Origin: a bacterium | GTDB lineage: Bacteria > Bacillota > Clostridia > Christensenellales > CAG-138 | Assembly (NCBI GenBank): GCA_022778545.1 | Contig: JALFDW010000014.1 | Span: 17,822 to 81,821, forward strand | Reading direction: 5' to 3' | DNA: 64,000 bases | Shown here: piece by piece, positions 49,036 to 57,916 of the stretch | Layout of the letters: each line of letters opens with the position of its first letter | How positions within the stretch are numbered: the first letter of the stretch is position 1 | Position numbers and translations under genes: made by a program | The notes under the pieces: model-generated | What the model was told of the DNA's origin: nothing | Database searches by the model: none | Seen by the model: the letters and a program-made list of their open reading frames with translations, nothing else

Positions 49036-50838
49036 TCAGTTGATGCGCAGCACGCTCATGAACGCCTCGCTCGGCAGGGAAACGGTTCCGATCTGCCGCA
49101 TGCGCTTTTTGCCTTCCTTCTGCTTTTCCAGCAGCTTCTTTTTGCGCGTTATGTCTCCGCCATAGCACTTGGCAAGCACGTCCTTGCGCACGGCGCGTAC
49201 GGTTTCGCGCGCGATGATCTTCCCACCAATGGCCGCCTGGATGGGGATCTCAAACTGCTGCCGCGGGATGACCTCCTGCAGCTTTTCTGCAACGGCGCGC
49301 CCTTTTGCATATGCCTTGTCACGGTGCACGATCGTTGAGAGCGCATCGCACATGTCGCCGTTGAGCAGGAAGTCCAGCTTTACAAGGTCGGACTGAACAT
49401 ATTCCTTCAATTCGTAGTCAAACGACGCATATCCTCTGCTGCGTGATTTGAGCTGATCAAAGAAATCATAAATGATCTCGTTGAGCGGCAGCTCATAAAG
49501 GATGTTCACGCGGTTTTCCTCAATGTACTTCATATCGCGGAACACGCCGCGCTTTTCCTGGCACAGTTCCATGATCGCACCCACATAATCCGAAGGCGTC
49601 ATGATGTGCGCCTCCACCATCGGCTCTTCCATATACTGGATCTCAGAAGGATCCGGCAGGTTACTGGGGTTATCGACCGTAAGCTCCGTTCCGTCGTTTT
49701 TCTTAACTTTATAGATAACGCTCGGTGCAGTCGTCACAAGGTCCAAATCAAATTCGCGCTCCAGACGTTCCTGGATGATCTCCATGTGCAGCAGCCCAAG
49801 AAATCCGCAGCGGAAGCCGAAGCCAAGCGCCATGGACGTCTCCGGTTCATAGGAAAGCGACGCATCGTTGAGGACGAGCTTGTCCAGCGCATCGCGCAGG
49901 GATTCATAATCCGCACCGTCCGCCGGGTAGATGCCGCAGAACACCATCGGGTTTGCCTGTTTGTAACCCGGGAGCGCTTCCTTCGCGGGGTTTGCCACAT
50001 CGGTGATGGTGTCACCCACCTTGGTTTCGGAGACGCTTTTGATGGAGGCAGCAATATAGCCAACCTCGCCTGCAGCAAGCTCATCCGTAGGCTTCAGCGT
50101 TGGCGTAAACACGCCTACCTCTGTGACATCAAACTCATTGCCCGTTGCCATGGAGCGGATGCGCATGCCAGCGCGCACCGTGCCCTCCTTGACGCGCACA
50201 TAGCTCAGAGCACCCTTGTAGTTATCATAAATGCTGTCGAAAATCAGCGCGCGAAGCGGCTCGTCCGCCCCGCCCACAGGCGGCGGCACAAGATCCACGA
50301 TCTGCGCGAGCACTTCATTCACATTCGTGCCAAGCTTCGCGGAGATGCGCGGCGCATCCGACGCAGGCAGGCCAATCACATCCTCGATCTCGCGGATGGC
50401 ATGCTCCGGATCTGCACTCGGCAGGTCGATCTTGTTGATGACCGGCACAATCTCAAGGCCGTTATCCAACGCGAGATAAACGTTGGCAAGCGTTTGCGCC
50501 TCGATACCCTGCGTTGCATCCACAACAAGCACCGCACCTTCACAGGCCGCAAGCGCACGGGAAACTTCATAGGTAAAGTCCACATGCCCCGGCGTGTCGA
50601 TCAGGTTGAACATATACTGTTTGCCGTCCGTATGCGTGTAATACATCCGCACAGCAGTGGCCTTGATCGTGATGCCGCGCTCACGCTCAATGTCCATCGT
50701 GTCGAGCATCTGCGCTTCCATATCGCGCAGGGCGACGGTATCCGTCAATTCCATCATGCGGTCGGCAAGGGTGGACTTGCCATGGTCGATATGTGCGATG
50801 ATGCAAAAATTCCGAATCAGATCCTGGCTGTATGCCAT
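49036..50838 (-). CDS. lepA: Translation elongation factor 4 (LepA)
   Basis: Translational GTPase. G motifs [25 protein letters not shown] and NKIDLPSAD are clear, and the C-terminal domain ends with [19 protein letters not shown] and IPQEAF-like [10 protein letters not shown]. 600 residues. Order lepA-hemW-hrcA is conserved in Firmicutes. Confidence 0.98.
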   Translation of the reverse strand: MAYSQDLIRNFCIIAHIDHGKSTLADRMMELTDTVALRDMEAQMLDTMDIERERGITIKATAVRMYYTHTDGKQYMFNLIDTPGHVDFTYEVSRALAACEGAVLVVDATQGIEAQTLANVYLALDNGLEIVPVINKIDLPSADPEHAIREIEDVIGLPASDAPRISAKLGTNVNEVLAQIVDLVPPPVGGADEPLRALIFDSIYDNYKGALSYVRVKEGTVRAGMRIRSMATGNEFDVTEVGVFTPTLKPTDELAAGEVGYIAASIKSVSETKVGDTITDVANPAKEALPGYKQANPMVFCGIYPADGADYESLRDALDKLVLNDASLSYEPETSMALGFGFRCGFLGLLHMEIIQERLEREFDLDLVTTAPSVIYKVKKNDGTELTVDNPSNLPDPSEIQYMEEPMVEAHIMTPSDYVGAIMELCQEKRGVFRDMKYIEENRVNILYELPLNEIIYDFFDQLKSRSRGYASFDYELKEYVQSDLVKLDFLLNGDMCDALSTIVHRDKAYAKGRAVAEKLQEVIPRQQFEIPIQAAIGGKIIARETVRAVRKDVLAKCYGGDITRKKKLLEKQKEGKKRMRQIGTVSLPSEAFMSVLRIN

Positions 50839-50924
50839 CGTATTCCTCCGAGTTTCTTCTATTTAAATCCACAGGATCATTCACCTGAAATCCCATGTAA
50901 AATCATACTTGAAACGGAAGCAAA

Positions 50925-50954
50925 TTGCAAGCGTTGCCCGCATTGTGCTATACT
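50925..50954 (+). promoter_or_regulatory. Candidate promoter of the LUD-GIY-YIG pair
   Basis: TTGCAA (50925-50930), 18 bases, TATACT (50949-50954) on the plus strand, with AGGAGGTG and the ATG of the LUD gene about 20-30 bases further on. The 147-base gap also contains the lepA promoter on the other strand. Confidence 0.6.
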
Positions 50955-50985
50955 GGATGCAATCATATCAGGAGGTGTAGCTATC

Positions 50986-51597
50986 ATGTTCTGCGAACGA
51001 TACGATGAATTTGTGAAAGCGCTTGAAAAACGCCGGTTCATCGTCCACAGCGCGGCAAATGCGGCCGAAGCGAAAGAGATTGGTCTTTCCCTTATTGGAG
51101 ATCATTCCGTCGGTTTCGGAGGTTCCATCACGGTGACGGAACTCGGGCTTTATGAAGCGCTTCAAAATAACGGCAATGCCGTTTTCTGGCATTGGAGGGC
51201 TGAGGATCGCCGTAAGGCGCAGGTTGGCGCCGCCCATGCGGATTGGTTCGTATGCTCCACAAATGCGATCACGCGTGACGGCAGGCTCGTGAACATCGAT
51301 GGCACGGGCAACCGCGTGGCAGGAATGTTCGCGGGGCCGAAGAAAGTCATCCTGTTCATCGGCAAGAACAAGCTCGTAGAAGGCGGCCTGGATGAGGCCA
51401 TCGCCCGCATCAAGCGGGAGGCCTGCCCGCCCAACGCAAGGAGGCTCGGCCTTGCCACCCCCTGCGCCCTCACCGGCAAATGCGTGGACTGCGCGTCCGC
51501 ACAGCGTATGTGCAAGGTGACAAGCGTCATCGAATACCCACCGAATCTGCTCTCCGAGCTTCATCTTGTGCTGATCGACGAAAACCTGGGCTACTGA
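50986..51597 (+). CDS. LUD-domain (LutC/YkgG-like) protein
   Basis: 203 residues with LUD-family features GFGGSITVTELGLYEAL and FVCSTNAITRDGRLVNIDGTGNRVAGM in consecutive pieces; a Cys-rich C-terminal stretch (CALTGKCVDCASAQRMCK) may bind metal or be redox-active. LUD proteins take part in lactate utilisation as LutC, but no lutA/lutB is near, and the solitary clostridial form has unknown function. ATG 50986 has AGGAGGTG upstream. It is three bases before the GIY-YIG gene. Confidence 0.88.
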   Translation: MFCERYDEFVKALEKRRFIVHSAANAAEAKEIGLSLIGDHSVGFGGSITVTELGLYEALQNNGNAVFWHWRAEDRRKAQVGAAHADWFVCSTNAITRDGRLVNIDGTGNRVAGMFAGPKKVILFIGKNKLVEGGLDEAIARIKREACPPNARRLGLATPCALTGKCVDCASAQRMCKVTSVIEYPPNLLSELHLVLIDENLGY

Positions 51598-51600
51598 GCA

Positions 51601-51855
51601 ATGTACTACGCCTATATCCTCCGCTGTGCGGACGGCACGCTCTATTCCGGCTATGCAGCCGACCTTGAAGCGCGTATCCGCACGCATAATTTGGGGCGCG
51701 GTGCAAAATACACCCGTTCCCGCCGCCCGGTAACACTCGCCTACGCGGAATCTTTTGAGGACAAACGGGAAGCCATGCGCCGCGAATGTGCATTCAAGCG
51801 GCTGACGCACAAAGAAAAGGAAGCGCTGATCCTGGCCGGGTCGGAAGATGCCTGA
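51601..51855 (+). CDS. GIY-YIG nuclease-family protein (YhbQ-like)
   Basis: 84-residue single-domain protein with YYAYILRCADGTLYSGYAAD, where Y-Y and Y-S-G stand for the GIY-YIG signature, then RIRTHNLGRGAKYTRSR. Members are small structure-specific nucleases of uncertain role. Cotranscribed with the LUD gene. Confidence 0.92.
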   Translation: MYYAYILRCADGTLYSGYAADLEARIRTHNLGRGAKYTRSRRPVTLAYAESFEDKREAMRRECAFKRLTHKEKEALILAGSEDA

Positions 51856-51892
51856 AAAAGCCTCACCGTCCATACTTACCCAAAAAAGATTA

Positions 51893-51919
51893 CACCTGCC
51901 GAACGCTTTTCGACAGGTG
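51893..51919 (+). terminator. Bidirectional terminator between convergent GIY-YIG and TlpA genes
   Basis: CACCTG/CAGGTG arms with an inner CGA/TCG pair; followed by TTTTTT on the plus strand and, on the minus strand, by a T run after TAATC. Confidence 0.85.
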
Positions 51920-51969
51920 CTGTTTTTTCATTGAGCATTGAGCGGAATACCTGGCTTCATCCTATCGGT

Positions 51970-52614
51970 TCATTTCAGCGATGCAAGCCGCGCTTCGATC
52001 TCCGCAAGCCATCCTTCTTCATCCTGTGCGCCCACGATTGGTTCGCCTACGATGTTGCCTTTCCTGTCAAGGAAGATCGTTGCCGGAATGTACTGCAATG
52101 CAACCGCTTCCTGCATTTCATCGCAGAACTTCACCATCGGGTATGCTGCGCCCGTATATTCCAGGACGGATTTCAGATCGGCCGGGTTTTCCGTATCAAG
52201 CCAAACGCCGAGAATCGCTACATCCGCCCCTTCCGTTTGTGAAGAAAACCGTTCGTGCAGGCTTTGCAGCTCCGGCATTTCGTTCACGCAGGGGCCGCAC
52301 CAGGTTGCCCAGAAGTTTACAAGCGTGAGGTCATGTTCCGCCGCAACTTCACGCGTGTTGGTTGCTTTGCCATCCAAGTCCATCGTGTCAAAATCAAAAG
52401 GCGTTGCGGGCATCTGCGTTTCCTCAAGCGTTTCCTCAAGCGTTTCCTCGGGCGTTTCCGCAGGCGTGTCATTGAACTCTACGCTGACGTCCGGCAACTG
52501 AACATTGAAGTCTCCTTCTTCTGAATCCTGGCCGTTGAATTCCACGCTGATACATCCACATGCCGTTGCAGCAAGCAGCAATACCACTGTGATCAGGCAA
52601 GCCCATCTTTTCAT
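51970..52614 (-). CDS. TlpA-family thiol-disulfide lipoprotein
   Basis: A lipoprotein signal peptide (MKRWACLITVVLLLAATAC) places it on the outer face of the membrane; an acidic, repeat-containing linker leads to a thioredoxin-like domain with FWATWCGPCVNEMPEL (CxxC active site). It probably exchanges electrons with the 4Fe-4S membrane protein encoded upstream, whose stop overlaps this ATG (ATGA). 214 residues from ATG 52614. Confidence 0.9.
   Translation of the reverse strand: MKRWACLITVVLLLAATACGCISVEFNGQDSEEGDFNVQLPDVSVEFNDTPAETPEETLEETLEETQMPATPFDFDTMDLDGKATNTREVAAEHDLTLVNFWATWCGPCVNEMPELQSLHERFSSQTEGADVAILGVWLDTENPADLKSVLEYTGAAYPMVKFCDEMQEAVALQYIPATIFLDRKGNIVGEPIVGAQDEEGWLAEIEARLASLK
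52416..52463 (-). repeat. 12-base tandem repeat in the TlpA linker
   Basis: Four consecutive units of GCGTTTCCTCAA-type sequence (the last two diverged) encode the repeating E-E-T-x linker of the lipoprotein. Copy-number change would alter linker length without shifting frame. Confidence 0.8.
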
Positions 52615-53504
52615 TCCAATTCTCCCTTCGCTACCTCTTTTTTGTTGTTTTCGCATCCGAAGCACATGCGCATTTTCAACGCCCCCGCAGGGCAAGCACG
52701 CACGCAGTCTCCGCAGCGAATGCACTCGCTGCTGTTTGGTGTTTTCATCGGGTCAACTTCCATTTTACATGCCCGCGCGCAAGCTCCGCAGCGGGTGCAT
52801 GCATGGGCATCCACCGTGCCGCGGTACAGGCTCAGTTTTGCAAAAAGCCCATATAACGCGCCAAGCGGGCAAAGATATTTGCAAAACGGGCGATATATGA
52901 AAATGCAGGCTACAAGGATTGCCACCGCAAGCGTCAGCTTCCATGCAAATTGGCCGCCCAGCGCACTCCGCACGGAGGAGTTTGCAAGTGCCAACGGCAC
53001 CCCTCCCTCCAACGTCCCCGCAGGGCAGAGCCATTTGCAGAAATATGGCTCGCTCATGTTCACGCCGTTGCGGGCAAACAGCGGCAGGCCAATGACCAAC
53101 ACGAAAAGCACGGCATACTTCAAGCAGCGCAGCGGCCTGTCTGCCTTTTGTGGGATGGTGAGTTTCTTTGCGGGAACTCTGTACAGCAGCCCCTGCACCG
53201 CGCCGAACGGGCAAAGCCAGCCGCAGAAAAATCGGCCAAGCGTCAGCGCAAAAAGCAGCAGCATCCCCAACACATAATAAGCAAGCTTTCCACCGATGGC
53301 CGCAAACGAGGATTGCAGCGCGCCAATCGGGCAGGCACCCAAGGCACCGGGGCAGGAATAACAGTTGAGCACCGGCACGCAGACGCCCTTGAGCGCACCG
53401 GTGTAAATGCTGCCGGACACAAAGCCCGGAAGATTCAGGTTAAATGCCAACGCGCTCAGCACCTGCACAAGCGGCCGCCGCACCCATTTCGCCTTTTTCT
53501 TCAT
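52611..53504 (-). CDS. 4Fe-4S membrane protein (NapH/CcoG/YccM-like)
   Basis: About five membrane helices with three C-x-x-x-C-P motifs (CGWLCPFG, CKWLCPAG, CKYLCPLG) and two C-terminal ferredoxin clusters (CTRCGACARAC and CIRCGDCVRACPAG). It should pass electrons across or along the membrane. 297 residues. It lies between a CXXC microprotein gene (4 bases upstream) and the TlpA lipoprotein gene (overlapping), suggesting a three-part redox relay. Confidence 0.88.
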   Translation of the reverse strand: MKKKAKWVRRPLVQVLSALAFNLNLPGFVSGSIYTGALKGVCVPVLNCYSCPGALGACPIGALQSSFAAIGGKLAYYVLGMLLLFALTLGRFFCGWLCPFGAVQGLLYRVPAKKLTIPQKADRPLRCLKYAVLFVLVIGLPLFARNGVNMSEPYFCKWLCPAGTLEGGVPLALANSSVRSALGGQFAWKLTLAVAILVACIFIYRPFCKYLCPLGALYGLFAKLSLYRGTVDAHACTRCGACARACKMEVDPMKTPNSSECIRCGDCVRACPAGALKMRMCFGCENNKKEVAKGELE

Positions 53505-53508
53505 CCTA

Positions 53509-53661
53509 TCACCCTATTCCAACACATTCCAGGCAGATCGATGCCGCTTTGGTCAGCACGCGCATAAACTCGCCACGCCAAAGCCCGAAGCCGATCAGAA
53601 ATACAGCGAACAAAAGCAAAATACCCGTTAAGCATGCAGATGGCAAATGGAACTTCTTCAT
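53509..53661 (-). CDS. CD1871A-family CXXC membrane microprotein (50 residues)
   Basis: ATG 53661, preceded by AGAGGAGAG, opens a 50-codon frame: one transmembrane helix (about residues 12-28) and a C-terminal SICLECVGIG with a CxxC at C43/C46. This ending matches the small CD1871A-type CXXC proteins found beside 4Fe-4S proteins in Clostridia. It ends four bases before the 4Fe-4S gene. A longer overlapping frame (53501-53689) has no such features. Confidence 0.82.
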   Translation of the reverse strand: MKKFHLPSACLTGILLLFAVFLIGFGLWRGEFMRVLTKAASICLECVGIG

Positions 53662-53778
53662 GCTGTGCTCTCCTCTCCCTTTCATTCAATCGAGGATGTA
53701 TTTCAACAAATATAAGGTAATAGATCGGCGCAAAAAAGGCAAGTAAACTTTTATACCGCCTGATTCATGCAACGAAAA

Positions 53779-53802
53779 CGGGCGGCGAAAGCTCGCCGCC
53801 CG
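53779..53802 (-). terminator. Terminator of the purine permease gene
   Basis: Perfect 10-base stem CGGGCGGCGA/TCGCCGCCCG with a 4-base loop, then TTTTCG on the minus strand, 17 bases after the permease stop. Confidence 0.88.
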
Positions 53803-53818
53803 AATGGGTTGTTTTGTG

Positions 53819-55144
53819 TCAGCCGAGGTTGCTCAGGATGTACTTGAGGATGAACAGCACGGAGATCACATACAGGAAGATCGGAACTTCCTTGAACTTG
53901 CCGCGTGCAACCTTGATGAGCGTGTAGGAGATGAAGCCGAAGCCGATACCATCGGAGATGGAATACGCAAACGGCATCAGAGCGATCGTCAGGAAGCACG
54001 GGATTGCAGTCTCGATATCCTTCCAGTTGATGTCAGCAGCATTGCCGAGCATCAGCACACCAACGATGATAAGCGCGGGAGCAGTCGCAGCACCGGGGAT
54101 GATGCCTGCGATGGGGCCAAAGAAGAACGCCGCAAGGATGAACAGGATGCCGACGACAAGGCTGGTCAGGCCGGTGCGGCCGCCTTCGCTGATGCCCGTG
54201 GAGCTCTCCACGAAGGTGGTGACGGTGGAAGTGCCGAGGATAGCGCCGCAAACGGTCGCGATGGAGTCCGCGATGAGCGCTTTATCACCCTTGGGCAGGT
54301 TGCCGTCCTTATCCAGCATGCCGGCAGCCTTCGCGGTGCCGATCAGCGTGCCGACGGTGTCGAAGCAATCGCAGATCGCAAACGTGATGATCGCCGTGAT
54401 CAGTGCGAGGAGGCCATGTGACATAAGGCCGCTGAAGCCTTCCGTGAACACCTTGCCGAACACGGGTGCGAGCGTGTTGAAGCCATAGAATGCGATCTTC
54501 TCCGGGAAGGTGGTCACACCAAACGGGATGCCAACGATCGTTGTCGCGATGATGCCGATGAAGAGCGCACCCTTCACTTTGTAAGCCATCAGCACGGCGG
54601 TAATGATGAGGCCGATAAGCGCCACAAGCGCGGTACCGCCAGTGATGCTGCCAAGCTCAACAAGGCCGGCCTGAGTCGTGCGTACGATGCCGACGTTGAA
54701 CATGCCGATCAGAGCGATGAACAGGCCGATACCGGCGCTGATCGCGCTCTTGAGGGAAGCGGGGATCGCAGCGATGATCTTGGAGCGAAGCGGGGAAACC
54801 GAGATCGCAAAGAAGATCAGGCCGGAGAGCATGACGATTGCAAGAGCATTCTGCCAAGTATAGCCCATGCCCATGCAGACGCTGTAGGTGAAGAATGCAT
54901 TGAGGCCCATGCCCGGCGCCTGTGCAAAGGGGACGTTCGCCATGAACGCGGTGAGGATCGTGCCAAGTGCGGCAGCGAGGCAGGTCGCCATCATGACGGC
55001 GTTGAAGTCCATGCCAGCCTGGCTCAGGAAGTTCGGATTGACAAAGATGATGTAGGCCATGGCAAAGAATGTCGTGATGCCCGCAATGATCTCCGTCTTT
55101 ACGGTCGTGTTGTGTTCTTTCAGCTTAAAAAGCTTTTCCACCAT
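53819..55144 (-). CDS. NCS2/AzgA-type purine (guanine/hypoxanthine) permease
   Basis: About 12-14 membrane helices over 441 residues with the AzgA-subfamily motifs TEIIAGITTFFAMAYIIFVNP, PGMGLNAFFTYSVC and TTFVESSTGISEGGRTGLT. Imports nucleobases by proton symport. It is monocistronic with a roughly 140-base leader that can form a terminator-like hairpin, see the leader entry. Confidence 0.93.
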   Translation of the reverse strand: MVEKLFKLKEHNTTVKTEIIAGITTFFAMAYIIFVNPNFLSQAGMDFNAVMMATCLAAALGTILTAFMANVPFAQAPGMGLNAFFTYSVCMGMGYTWQNALAIVMLSGLIFFAISVSPLRSKIIAAIPASLKSAISAGIGLFIALIGMFNVGIVRTTQAGLVELGSITGGTALVALIGLIITAVLMAYKVKGALFIGIIATTIVGIPFGVTTFPEKIAFYGFNTLAPVFGKVFTEGFSGLMSHGLLALITAIITFAICDCFDTVGTLIGTAKAAGMLDKDGNLPKGDKALIADSIATVCGAILGTSTVTTFVESSTGISEGGRTGLTSLVVGILFILAAFFFGPIAGIIPGAATAPALIIVGVLMLGNAADINWKDIETAIPCFLTIALMPFAYSISDGIGFGFISYTLIKVARGKFKEVPIFLYVISVLFILKYILSNLG

Positions 55145-55321
55145 TGGAGTAACCTTCCTTTCCTAGATGTTGCTTTCTCCCAAAACAAAGCCATAAAAAG
55201 CCGGGGAATCCTGTTCATGGTATGAAATAACGCGGTGAATCCCCCGTGATTTCGCCGCCCTGTTACGGTAAGAAAACTATAAGTTCATATATAGTTTAGC
55301 GCATTTCGGAAAGTATTTCAA
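55145..55321 (-). promoter_or_regulatory. Promoter and structured 5' leader of the purine permease
   Basis: On the minus strand TTGAAA (55316-55321) and TAAACT (55293-55298) are 17 bases apart. The leader has an AAACTATA/TATAGTTT hairpin near its start, then GGGGGATTC (55237-55245) able to pair with GGATTCCCC (55203-55211), followed by TTTTT (55195-55199), a terminator-like form. An alternative GCGG/CCGC pairing encloses the first terminator arm and would exclude it. I could not match it to the purine riboswitch consensus. The rest of 55145-55469 holds the shine site and the next terminator. Confidence 0.5.
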
Positions 55322-55406
55322 TGCTAAGGTGCCAAAAAGAAAAGCTTTTGTGAATTTTCTGTGGTCTCCATATATTATGCGAAAAGCTGCAACTGCGGAA
55401 AAACCA

Positions 55407-55434
55407 GCGGCACGACAAATCCTTGCCGTGCCGC
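55407..55434 (-). terminator. Terminator of the Cys/Trp repeat-protein gene
   Basis: Perfect GCGGCACG/CGTGCCGC stem (55407-55414, 55427-55434), 12-base loop, then TGGTTTTTCC on the minus strand, 35 bases after the stop. Confidence 0.85.
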
Positions 55435-55469
55435 GCCGACGCGCTCAGGCAGCGCGCCCCGAAAAGCCT

Positions 55470-55697
55470 TTAGCAGCCGCAGCCGCAGTTGCAGTTGTTG
55501 TTCGTCGGGCAGCCGCAATCATTGTCGCAGCCACAGTTGTTGAAACCGCCGGCAAGCAGGATCAGGATGATGATCCACCACCAGTTATTGCAGCCACAAT
55601 CATTGTCACAGCCGCAGTTGTTGAAGCTGCCGGAAAGCAGGATCAGAATGATGATCCACCACCAGTTGTTGCAGCCGCAATTGCCCCAATTACCCAT
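55470..55697 (-). CDS. Cysteine/tryptophan-rich protein with two tandem 27-residue modules
   Basis: 75 residues with 14 Cys and six Trp. After MGNWGNCGC come two copies of NNWWWIIILILL plus an SGSF/AGGF turn and NNCGCDNDCGC (residues 10-36 and 37-63), then PTNNNCNCGCGC. Each module has a short hydrophobic helix flanked by Cys-rich polar loops. It resembles the small YjcZ-type sporulation proteins in having a short hydrophobic core but I do not assign it to a family. AAGGAGG lies nine bases before ATG 55697, and a terminator follows, so it looks expressed. Confidence 0.82.
   Translation of the reverse strand: MGNWGNCGCNNWWWIIILILLSGSFNNCGCDNDCGCNNWWWIIILILLAGGFNNCGCDNDCGCPTNNNCNCGCGC
55509..55670 (-). 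repeat. 81-bp tandem duplication inside the Cys/Trp-rich gene
   Basis: Two direct repeats, 55590-55670 and 55509-55589, encode the two modules. They differ at only a handful of mostly synonymous positions, so the duplication is fairly recent or kept uniform. Confidence 0.88.
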
Positions 55698-55822
55698 TTT
55701 ATGTTTCCTCCTTTATATTGTTGCTAGCCTTTCGGCCTTCGCTACGATATAGTACGCATTCCCGCCGAGATGTGTGCTTGCCCGGCGCTTTGTGCCGCGC
55801 AGGCAAAAGCAAGCGTTTTCTC

Positions 55823-55850
55823 TTGACAAAAAGGCTTCCTATGTTATGAT
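55823..55850 (+). promoter_or_regulatory. Sigma-A promoter of glyS
   Basis: TTGACA (55823-55828), 16 bases, TATGAT (55845-55850), about 45 bases before the glyS ATG. The short leader leaves no room for a T-box. Confidence 0.85.
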
Positions 55851-55903
55851 ATTCGTATTGTTTTTGCTCAAAAACGTGAACTAATTTTAGGAGGAATTCA
55901 CAT

Positions 55904-57301
55904 ATGGCACGCTTTGGAATGGATAAAATCGTTGCCCTCTGTAAGAATCGGGGCTTTATTTTTGCAGGCTCCGAAATTTATGGCGGCCTTGCCAACACAT
56001 GGGACTATGGCCCGTTGGGCGTGGAGTTGGAGAACAACGTTAAAAAGGCATGGTGGAAAAAGTTCGTTCAGGAAAGCCCCTACAACGTTGGGCTTGATTC
56101 CGCCATTCTGATGAACCCCCAGGTTTGGGTCGCTTCCGGCCACGTTGGCGGTTTTTCCGATCCGCTCATGGACTGCAAGGAATGCAAAGAACGCTTCCGC
56201 GCCGACAAGATCATCGAAGGCTGGGCCGAGGAAAACCACGTTACCCTGCCCAAGCCGGTGGACGCTTTCTCCCCGGAAGAGATGAAGGCCTATATCGACG
56301 AAAACGCTATCCCCTGCCCCTCCTGCGGCAAGCATAACTTTACCGACATCCGCAAATTCAACCTGATGTTCAAGACGTTCCAGGGCGTGACGGAAGATGC
56401 AAAAAATACGGTCTACCTTCGTCCCGAAACCGCGCAGGGCATCTTCGTGAACTTCCAGAATGTCCAGCGCTCCGCGCGCAAAAAGCTGCCGTTCGGCATC
56501 GCGCAAATCGGTAAATCCTTCCGCAACGAGATCACCCCGGGCAACTTCATCTTCCGCACCCGTGAGTTCGAGCAGATGGAGCTGGAATTCTTCTGCAAAC
56601 CGGGCACGGAGCTCGAATGGTTCGCTTATTGGAAGGACTTCTGCCACCAGTGGCTGCTCAACCTGGGTATCCGCGAGGAAAACCTGCGGCTGCGCGACCA
56701 TGAAAAGGAAGAGCTCAGCCATTACTCCAACGCCACCACCGACTTTGAATATGCCTTCCCCTTCACCGAATGGGGCGAGCTGTGGGGCGTTGCTTCCCGC
56801 ACCAGTTTCGACCTGACGGCGCACCAGACCACCTCCGGCAAGGATATGACCTATTTTGACCAGGAGGACAACACGCGGTATATCCCCTATGTCATCGAGC
56901 CCTCTCTCGGCGTAGGCAGAATGGTGCTCGCGTTCCTGTGCGACGCTTACGATGAGGAGACCCTCGAAGGCGGCGATGTGCGCACCGTGCTGCACCTCCA
57001 TCCCGCCCTTGCACCGTTCAAGGCCGCTGTTCTGCCGCTGCAAAAGAACAAGCTGGGCGCCAAGGCGAAAGAGGTATATGCGATGCTCGCGAAGCGCTTT
57101 ATGGTGGATTATGACGAAACCGGCGCAATCGGCAAGCGCTATCGCCGCGAGGATGAGATCGGCACGCCGCTCTGCATCACCATCGACTTCGACACCCTCG
57201 AGGATGAGACCGTCACCGTGCGTGACCGCGACACCATGCAGCAGGTGCGCGTGCCCATCAGCGGCCTCGTCGAATACATCGACAAGGCGATCGATTTCTA
57301 A
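55904..57301 (+). CDS. glyS: Glycyl-tRNA synthetase (class II, homodimer type)
   Basis: Single-chain Gly[26 protein letters not shown] begins motif-1 region in two pieces; [12 protein letters not shown] and [21 protein letters not shown] are motif 2, and [14 protein letters not shown] is motif 3. The anticodon-binding domain is at the C-terminus. 465 residues. AGGAGG precedes ATG 55904. Confidence 0.97.
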   Translation: MARFGMDKIVALCKNRGFIFAGSEIYGGLANTWDYGPLGVELENNVKKAWWKKFVQESPYNVGLDSAILMNPQVWVASGHVGGFSDPLMDCKECKERFRADKIIEGWAEENHVTLPKPVDAFSPEEMKAYIDENAIPCPSCGKHNFTDIRKFNLMFKTFQGVTEDAKNTVYLRPETAQGIFVNFQNVQRSARKKLPFGIAQIGKSFRNEITPGNFIFRTREFEQMELEFFCKPGTELEWFAYWKDFCHQWLLNLGIREENLRLRDHEKEELSHYSNATTDFEYAFPFTEWGELWGVASRTSFDLTAHQTTSGKDMTYFDQEDNTRYIPYVIEPSLGVGRMVLAFLCDAYDEETLEGGDVRTVLHLHPALAPFKAAVLPLQKNKLGAKAKEVYAMLAKRFMVDYDETGAIGKRYRREDEIGTPLCITIDFDTLEDETVTVRDRDTMQQVRVPISGLVEYIDKAIDF

Positions 57302-57328
57302 GCCGCCTTTTCCGAAAACATCAAAGCA

Positions 57329-57356
57329 AACGCCGCGCATTTTTCTGCGCGGCGTT
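57329..57356 (+). terminator. Terminator of glyS
   Basis: Perfect 11-base AACGCCGCGCA/TGCGCGGCGTT stem with a 6-base loop, then CGTTGTTTTG. The gene on the other strand ends 22 bases away. Confidence 0.88.
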
Positions 57357-57378
57357 CGTTGTTTTGGAGTTTGCTTCG

Positions 57379-57876
57379 CTATGCGTGCGGCGCACTTTCA
57401 TACCAAGTGTCCAATGCCCGAATAGTTTCTGCTGCATCACCCTGGAGCAGATAGACCCGGTCATGGAAAAACACACGCCCATCGGATGTAATGGAAAACC
57501 GTTCAGCTTCGTCCGTTTCCGCTTGGCTGACTGAAATAGAATAGAAGTATTCCTGCTCTGCTACGACAGTATCATTGCGCCCTGTCCTTTGCACGCGCAG
57601 CGTCTTCAGGAGCGCAATCGCTTCTGCGCATTGTGTGCCGCTGAGCGCTTTCACTGCCCCATCCGCGCCACTTTTCTCAAGGAAGAGTTTCGTTATCTGG
57701 CCCGCCTTATCAATTCCGGTCAATTCCGCCATCGGCTTAGGAAGATAATATAGAATCAGGAACAATGCAAGGCAAAGCAACAGCACTACGGGGATCAATA
57801 TCCTAAGTATATGGGGAATCTTCAGCTTATACTTATACTTCGTGGGAAACACGCTCCTTTTCCGACAAATTACCAT
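57379..57876 (-). CDS. Unrecognised membrane-anchored protein
   Basis: I do not recognise this family. 165 residues with a basic N-terminus, one membrane helix (about residues 26-46), and a soluble domain with mixed beta strands such as YFYSISVS and RVFFHDRVYLL, likely outside the cell. No Shine-Dalgarno is obvious for ATG 57876, so the exact start is uncertain. It lies alone between glyS and a methyltransferase gene. Confidence 0.62.
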   Translation of the reverse strand: MVICRKRSVFPTKYKYKLKIPHILRILIPVVLLLCLALFLILYYLPKPMAELTGIDKAGQITKLFLEKSGADGAVKALSGTQCAEAIALLKTLRVQRTGRNDTVVAEQEYFYSISVSQAETDEAERFSITSDGRVFFHDRVYLLQGDAAETIRALDTWYESAPHA

Positions 57877-57916
57877 GTGTAAAAAAGCATATTCTCAAGT
57901 AAAAGCATATCCGATA

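Noticed and set aside
49606..50985. A long plus-strand frame running into the LUD gene
   Set aside because: It is antisense to lepA; the true LUD start is ATG 50986 with AGGAGGTG.
53501..53689. A 62-codon frame overlapping the CXXC microprotein gene
   Set aside because: No helix, motif or ribosome-binding site; the 50-codon frame has all three and a matching family ending.
55203..55290. Plus-strand resemblance to part of a cobalamin riboswitch (GGTGAATCC...GCCGCCC...ACGGTAA)
   Set aside because: The 3' conserved parts are missing, no gene follows on the plus strand, and the same bases explain the minus-strand permease leader better.
55509..55670. CRISPR-like direct repeats
   Set aside because: Only two 81-base units, in frame and without spacers; they are a coding duplication.
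55851..55903. T-box leader for glyS
   Set aside because: The leader is about 45 bases and lacks the AGGGTGGNACCGCG motif.
55898..57340. A 480-codon minus-strand frame opposite glyS
   Set aside because: Shadow of glyS, whose synthetase motifs are unmistakable.
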